Shown here: one piece after another, positions 39,565 to 44,063 of the stretch | How positions within the stretch are numbered: the stretch's first letter is position 1 | How the letters are laid out: each line of letters begins with the position of its first letter | Assembly: GCA_041663485.1 (NCBI GenBank) | Contig: JBAYMO010000008.1 | Location: 1 to 44,063, forward strand | Source of the DNA: 02-FULL-45-11b sp041663485 | GTDB taxonomy: Bacteria; Patescibacteriota; Patescibacteriia; Buchananbacterales; UBA6539 | Direction: 5' to 3' | DNA: 44,063 nt | Notes under the pieces: model-generated | What the model was told of the DNA's origin: nothing | The model's database searches: none | The model's input: only the letters and a program-made list of their open reading frames with translations | Translations under genes and position numbers: made by a program

Positions 39565-39849
39565 ATGAAAAATCCCAATAAAACCCTGCGTGATGATGCG
39601 GCCGTAAACTTCAAAAAAGCTCAAAGCCATTTGCAAAAAATTATAAATATGCTTGATGAAGGTCAATACTGTATTGATGTAATGCAGCAAAACCTGGCCG
39701 TTATTGGTTTGCTTAAGTCGGCTCATCAAATGTTAATGGAAAACCACCTCAAAAGCTGCTTTATTGGCGCCATGCAAACCAACAACTTGGCCAAAAAAAA
39801 TGAAATGATTGAAGAAATTTTAAAAGTAACCAAAATGTACAACAAATAG
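39565..39849 (+). CDS. csoR: Copper-sensing repressor CsoR family
   Basis: 94 residues of the DUF156/CsoR all-helical family. The metal triad falls exactly at Cys36, His61 and Cys65 (YCIDVMQQN and HLKSC), the same numbers as in the Mycobacterium tuberculosis CsoR Cu(I) site. It starts 26 nt after the operator and precedes two copper-handling genes on the same strand, so it most likely represses its own operon and is released by Cu(I). Confidence 0.9.
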   Translation: MKNPNKTLRDDAAVNFKKAQSHLQKIINMLDEGQYCIDVMQQNLAVIGLLKSAHQMLMENHLKSCFIGAMQTNNLAKKNEMIEEILKVTKMYNK

Positions 39850-39890
39850 TCGTGCCCGCTTAATTATTGCTCTTAAAAAATAATAAAAAT

Positions 39891-41233
39891 ATGCCAAAGC
39901 AAATTTATTATATCCAAGGCATGCATTGTGCCAGCTGCGAAATAAATATTGAACAAATACTCGCCAAGCATCCAGGCGTAAAAAAAGCCGATGTTTCTTT
40001 GAGTAAAAATCAGCTGACCTTAATTTATGACCAAGAAAAACCCACCATCGAGGAATTAAACAAAATTTTTTCCTCAGCCGGTTATAAATTTTCTGAAACG
40101 CCAATTTTGAGCCAGCCGATTGGCAAAATAAATTTGGGTTTACCCATACTTTACGCAGTTGCTTTAATCGGTTTATTTTTCTTACTCAACCGCTTGGGCC
40201 TGAAATTTATTACCAATATCGGCGCTGAAAGCTCACTCCCCGCTTTTTTCCTTTTTGGTTTGTTGGCCGGAGTATCCAGCTGTGCCGCTTTAATCGGCGG
40301 ACTGGTTTTATCTTTATCCGAACAATGGCTACAGCTTTGTGGTCAAAGTAAAAATTTTTGGCAAAAAACCAAACCACATTTGCTTTTTAACACCGGCCGC
40401 TTAATCGGCTTCGCTTTGTTGGGCGCTGGCTTAGGTTTGATTGGTCAAAAATTAAAAATCTCCAATACTATCAGCACGCTACTAATCACTTTAGTTTCAG
40501 CTTTGATGGTAATTTTAGCTTTACAAATGTTGGGCGTAAAATCGCTGCAACGCTTTCGCTTAGCTCCACCAAAAAATCTTGGTAAAAAAGTTGCTAACTC
40601 AAGTTTTACTCAGGGCAAATTAATGCCACTTATTATCGGCTTTTTAACTTTACTTTTACCCTGTGGATTTACTCTGGTCGCCGAAGGAGCCGCGGTCATT
40701 TCCGGCAGCCCCTGGCGCGGTTTGCTAATTATGACTTTTTTCGCCTTAGGTACGCTCATTCCCCTTTTAGCCATTGGTTTGTTCAGCACCAAATTATTGC
40801 TGGAAAAAAATGGGCGGATCAATTCTTAAAAACCGCCGGTTTAATTATCATCTTTTTTGTTTTATATAATCTAAATTTTCAATTTGGCCTATATCAAAAA
40901 ATCTTTGGTGCTAATCAATACAATGGCGGCTATTCAACCGAACAGGCCACATCAGCCACTCAAGTTATCAAAATTGTTTACACTTCAAACAATGATATTT
41001 CACCCAATAGTTTCACCGTCAAAGTCGGTCAAGCTGTGCGTTTGGAAATTCAAGTTAATGATACTGGCTCCGGCTGCATGGGCACGATTATGATACCCGG
41101 TCTTTATGATAAGGCCATCCCTTTAGTTAAGGGGCAAAATATTATTATGCAATTTACTCCCACCAAAATGGGAAAATATCCGATCACTTGCGCCATGGGC
41201 GTGCCCCGCGGCGCTATTAACGTTATTCAATAA
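39891..41233 (+). CDS. HMA - TauE/DsbD-like - cupredoxin membrane protein, interrupted by a frameshift at A7
   Basis: First part 39891-40829 (312 residues from the ATG at 39891). An HMA domain (GMHCASCEINIEQIL, ~6-70) is followed by 6 or more membrane helices of the UreH_2/DsbD-like type with Cys in GVSSCAALIGG and LPCGFTLVAEG. This frame stops at 40829. The -1 frame, open from about 40811 to 41233, continues a membrane helix (TAGLIIIFFVLY) and a cupredoxin-like domain with SGCMGTIMIP and ITCAMGVPRG, ending 1 nt before copA. Joined in the -1 frame it is one sensible 450-residue copper protein. A sequencing error or a real frameshift are both possible. Confidence 0.75.
40804..40837 (+). other. 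Candidate -1 frameshift site
   Basis: Seven A's (40804-40810) in GAA-AAA-AAT phase, followed 2 nt later by GGCGG...CCGCC (40813-40817 with 40833-40837, 15-nt loop). A one-base slip backwards would join the two frames. Without a slip, translation stops at the TAA at 40827. Confidence 0.5.
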
Positions 41234-41234
41234 T

Positions 41235-43502
41235 ATGTCCAAAAAAAATCTTCACATTCAAGGCATGCATTGCGCCAGCTGTGCCAACATCATCGAGCAC
41301 CGACTGAAAAATCTTGCCGGCGTCAAAGAGGCTAATGTTAATTTTGCCACCGAAAAAGCCCAGATTGATTTTGATGAAAAAAAAGTTGACTTAAAGGCCA
41401 TGAACCAAGCCGTCAATGAACTTGGCTATCAGCTTCACGATCCCGAAAAACATTCAGGCATGGATCACAGCCAGCACTTAGGCCTTAACCAAACTCAAGC
41501 CGAAAAAGAAAAAGAATTGAAATCTCAAAAAATCAAAATCAGATTTGTTATGCCCTTGGCTTTAATAGTTTTTGTTTTAATGATTTGGGATATTTTGGCC
41601 AAGGCCGCTTGGGGGGTAATCCCCATGCCAATACCGATGCCAATTTATAATAATGTAGCTTTAATTTTTGCGACGATCGTTTTATTTTGGATTGGCCAGC
41701 CGTTTCTTTTGGGCTTAGTTAAATTTATCAAATACCACGTGGCCAATATGGACACTTTAGTCGGCCTGGGAACGCTAAGCGCTTATGCCTACAGTTTGTT
41801 GGTGACTCTTTTTCCCGCGGCGCGCGATTGGCTGAATTTGCCCGAGTTTACTTATTTTGATGTAACTATTGTCGTCATTGGTTTTGTCAGTTTTGGTAAA
41901 TACTTAGAAACAAAATCAAAACTAAAAACCGGCAAAGCCTTAGAAAAATTATTAAACCTGCAGGCCAAGACCGCAATTTTGTGGCGCGATCAAAAAGAAA
42001 TTGAGGTACCAATCAGTCAAGTAAAAATTAATGATATTATTATAGTCAAACCCGGCGCCAAAATTCCGGTTGACGGTAAAATTATCGAAGGCGACTCAGC
42101 CATTGATGAATCAATGATTAGTGGCGAATCTTTGCCCGTGGACAAATCAGTGGGCGACAAGGTGGTGGGTGCGACTATTAATAAACAAGGGAGTTTTAAA
42201 TTTCAAGCTTTGCGAATTGGCTCGGACACAGTCTTATCGCAAATTGTAAAAATGGTAGAAAACGCTCAAGGTTCCAAAGCACCCATTCAGGCTTTGGCTG
42301 ACAAAGTTTCGGCGATTTTTGTGCCGGCAGTTTTAGTCATAGCAATTGTGGCTTTGGCGTTATGGTTATTGATTGGCATTCCCGCTCTCGGCTTTTCTGC
42401 CGGCTTGTCTTATGGCTTATTGTCGTTTGTCGGGGTGTTAGTGATTGCTTGTCCTTGTGCGTTAGGTTTAGCCACTCCTACCGCCATTATTGTGGGCGTA
42501 GGCAAAGGCGCCGAAAATGGTATTTTAATCAAAAACGCCGAAGCTTTGGAAAAATTAAATTCCGTGGACACGGTGGTTCTGGATAAAACCGGTACTATTA
42601 CCCAAGGCCAACCGGCCGTAACTGATATTTTATCTTTGGATAAAAAATATTCTAACCAACAAATTTTAACTTTAGCGGCCAGCCTGGAGAAATTATCCGA
42701 ACACCCTCTAGCTCAAGCCGTAGTCAAAAAAGCCGCCCAAGAAAAAATTTCTTTAATGGCCGTGACTGATTTTTCAGCTCAAAGCGGTGTTGGTGTTAAA
42801 GGAAAAATCAATAATGAAAATATTAGCATTCGCCGACCGGAAAAAAGTGACAATGATTCAAACTTAAAGAAATGGTCAAGCCAAGGCAAAACCGTAATTG
42901 TCATTGAAGCCCAAAATCAAATAATCGGCTTAATCGCTTTAAGCGATATTATTAAAGCCGAGGTAAAAGATGAAATCAATAAGCTGCGCCAAAAAAATAT
43001 TAAAGTTATTATGTTAACCGGCGACAATCAAATGGCGGCTGAATATATTGCCCATCAAGCCGGAATTGATTTAGTCTTGGCCGAAGTCTTGCCTCAGCAA
43101 AAAGCGGAAAAAATTAAAGAACTACAAATTAACGGCGCCAAAGTGGCTATGGCCGGCGACGGGATTAATGATGCGCCAGCCTTGGTTCAAGCTGATATTG
43201 GTATTGCCATGTCAACGGGTACCGACATTGCCATTGAATCAGCCGACATCACTTTACTTAATGGCGATATTAAAAAACTGATTCAAGCAATTAACTTGGC
43301 TCACGCCACTATTCGCACGGTGAAACAAAATTTATTTTGGGCGTTTATTTATAACATCATTGGTATCCCCATTGCCGCCGGTCTACTCTACCCGATTTGG
43401 GGCATTGTCTTAAACCCGATTTTTGCCGGACTGGCTATGGCTGGTAGTAGCATATCAGTTATTGGGAATTCGTTGAGATTAAAATTAAAAAAAATTAAAT
43501 AA
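41235..43502 (+). CDS. copA: Cu(I)-exporting P-type ATPase
   Basis: 755 residues. The N-terminal HMA domain has GMHCASCANIIEH. A short HSGMDHSQH Met/His-rich linker follows, then the P1B-ATPase core: membrane CPC in IACPCALGLATPT (~406), phosphorylation site DKTGTITQG (~450), HP motif LSEHPLAQAV, ATP-domain GVGVKG, hinge GDGINDAPAL (~641). Late helices include FWAFIYNIIGIPIAAG and MAGSSISVIGNSLRLK, typical of Cu+ transporters. It starts 1 nt after the cupredoxin frame ends, so translational coupling is likely, and it should be under CsoR control. Confidence 0.97.
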   Translation: MSKKNLHIQGMHCASCANIIEHRLKNLAGVKEANVNFATEKAQIDFDEKKVDLKAMNQAVNELGYQLHDPEKHSGMDHSQHLGLNQTQAEKEKELKSQKIKIRFVMPLALIVFVLMIWDILAKAAWGVIPMPIPMPIYNNVALIFATIVLFWIGQPFLLGLVKFIKYHVANMDTLVGLGTLSAYAYSLLVTLFPAARDWLNLPEFTYFDVTIVVIGFVSFGKYLETKSKLKTGKALEKLLNLQAKTAILWRDQKEIEVPISQVKINDIIIVKPGAKIPVDGKIIEGDSAIDESMISGESLPVDKSVGDKVVGATINKQGSFKFQALRIGSDTVLSQIVKMVENAQGSKAPIQALADKVSAIFVPAVLVIAIVALALWLLIGIPALGFSAGLSYGLLSFVGVLVIACPCALGLATPTAIIVGVGKGAENGILIKNAEALEKLNSVDTVVLDKTGTITQGQPAVTDILSLDKKYSNQQILTLAASLEKLSEHPLAQAVVKKAAQEKISLMAVTDFSAQSGVGVKGKINNENISIRRPEKSDNDSNLKKWSSQGKTVIVIEAQNQIIGLIALSDIIKAEVKDEINKLRQKNIKVIMLTGDNQMAAEYIAHQAGIDLVLAEVLPQQKAEKIKELQINGAKVAMAGDGINDAPALVQADIGIAMSTGTDIAIESADITLLNGDIKKLIQAINLAHATIRTVKQNLFWAFIYNIIGIPIAAGLLYPIWGIVLNPIFAGLAMAGSSISVIGNSLRLKLKKIK

Positions 43503-43536
43503 AAAAGGACAAAATCGTACGATGACGATCTGTCCC
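43501..43536 (-). terminator. Terminator of the right-edge gene
   Basis: Minus strand GGACAGATCGT...ACGATTTTGTCC followed by TTTTTTATTT, between copA and the gene ending at 43616. The 43537-43615 stretch shows nothing coding. Confidence 0.7.
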
Positions 43537-43615
43537 TGAAATAGTTGCCACAACCCCGTGGAAAAATTGCGGCGGACCAAAGACCAAAACCCGAAAGGAA
43601 CGAGGATCCGAAGCC

Positions 43616-44063
43616 CTAGATCCGACTACCGCAGGAAGCCGTGCCCCACCTGGCATCGGCAAAGCCGACGCCACGGTAGTGCAGCTCGGGCCCACCGCCG
43701 CCGCGATACAGGACGGGCACCTCGCCGGCGTCCCCGAACCGCGAACCCGGAGCATCCACGTTGTGCCGTGTCAGCACGTCCGTATGGATACCCAATGCCA
43801 CGGCTTCGGTTGCCACACAACAAAGGCGGCCCTGTTCGGCGATGATTGCCTCTTCGTCTTGAGGCGCGGTTTCGTCGGTGCAGAACTGCTGGCCGTCTTC
43901 CACGTCGGTCAGCCACCAGGCGATGCCTTCGGGCAATTCTACCTCGTCGGTGATCTCGTCGTCGGCCAAGTAGTTGGTGCCATTCTTGTCGCCGAGCTTG
44001 ACCATCGGCATCTGGATGCTCGCCGTGAGGTGTTTCTTGCTGATCGCGGCAAGCAAAGGCACG
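43616..44063 (-). CDS. DUF5701-like protein, N-terminus beyond the window
   Basis: At least 148 residues. The 5' end is not in the window, so the GTG at 44062 is not necessarily the start. The sequence shows a domain with MPMVKLGDKNGTNYLADDEITDEVELPEGIAWWLTDVEDG, an EAVALGIHTDVLTRHNVDAPGSRFGD part and a C-terminus ADARWGTASCGSRI, which resembles the end of DUF5701-type proteins (GSRxGD ... GSASCG). Function unknown. G+C-rich DNA, much higher than copA beside it, and codons ending in G/C dominate. It fits recent transfer of a stand-alone gene. Confidence 0.5.
   Translation of the reverse strand, partial: VPLLAAISKKHLTASIQMPMVKLGDKNGTNYLADDEITDEVELPEGIAWWLTDVEDGQQFCTDETAPQDEEAIIAEQGRLCCVATEAVALGIHTDVLTRHNVDAPGSRFGDAGEVPVLYRGGGGPELHYRGVGFADARWGTASCGSRI

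Noticed and set aside
43558..43845. Plus-strand Arg-rich open frame
   Set aside because: Shadow of the minus-strand DUF5701-like frame in G+C-rich DNA; no family features.

Overview
The window looks like a chromosome segment from a Candidate Phyla Radiation (Patescibacteria) bacterium. This rests on A+T-rich DNA, many short exported or membrane proteins of unknown function, DUF5654, DUF3160 and T4SS_pilin-type genes, IMP dehydrogenase without CBS domains, tRNAs mostly lacking encoded CCA, and a 23S rRNA with both insertions and a nearly absent L1 stalk. An ABY1-type lineage is only a guess. TGA works as a normal stop codon.

Layout. 1-2903: 23S rRNA on the minus strand, 3' end cut by the window edge. 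It has its own consensus promoter and a leader containing a terminator-like hairpin, and no 16S gene lies directly upstream. 3.3-9.5 kb: minus-strand envelope genes (DUF5654, CapA-like, YdcF-like, DUF3160) with two small unknown genes. 9.6-13.5 kb: tRNA-Leu, an unknown gene, a candidate small RNA, a four-helix-bundle (S23/IVP) gene bracketed by inverted repeats, a lamin-tail/PKD exported protein and a Cys-rich small protein. 13.5-17.8 kb: guaA and guaB on opposite strands with a second inverted-repeat-bracketed S23 gene between them, then a GNAT gene. 17.9-20.6 kb: lipoprotein, amidohydrolase, and tRNAs Gly, Lys and Leu with duplicated tRNA fragments beside palindromes. 20.6-27 kb: SpoU methyltransferase, DUF2726, Nudix, Cys-cluster, HD and CYTH proteins, then ruvB with two membrane genes. 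27.1-29.4 kb: divergent promoters and two isolated higher-G+C genes, one with an elaborate 5' leader. 29.5-32.4 kb: flippase and O-antigen-ligase genes, the latter carrying an in-frame heptanucleotide repeat. 32.4-39.4 kb: MscS-like, pilin, a large exported NBR1-type protein and a minus-strand run of small enzymes. 39.5-43.5 kb: a copper operon (csoR, HMA/TauE-like/cupredoxin gene with a frameshift, copA) behind a CsoR-type operator. 43.6 kb to the end: a G+C-rich partial gene.

Two styles of gene are interleaved. Most genes are A+T-rich, close-packed and have weak Shine-Dalgarno sequences. About eight small unknown genes are G+C-richer, have strong GGAGG-type Shine-Dalgarno sites, and often carry their own consensus promoter and intrinsic terminator, like independently acquired single-gene cassettes.

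Main leads: (1) S23/four-helix-bundle genes embedded between inverted repeats outside rRNA, plus related period-7 repeats in the 23S gene and in a membrane-protein gene; (2) a possible -1 frameshift on seven A's in a copper gene; (3) tRNA pieces duplicated next to small palindromes; (4) a missing L1 stalk; (5) a structured leader and a candidate small RNA.
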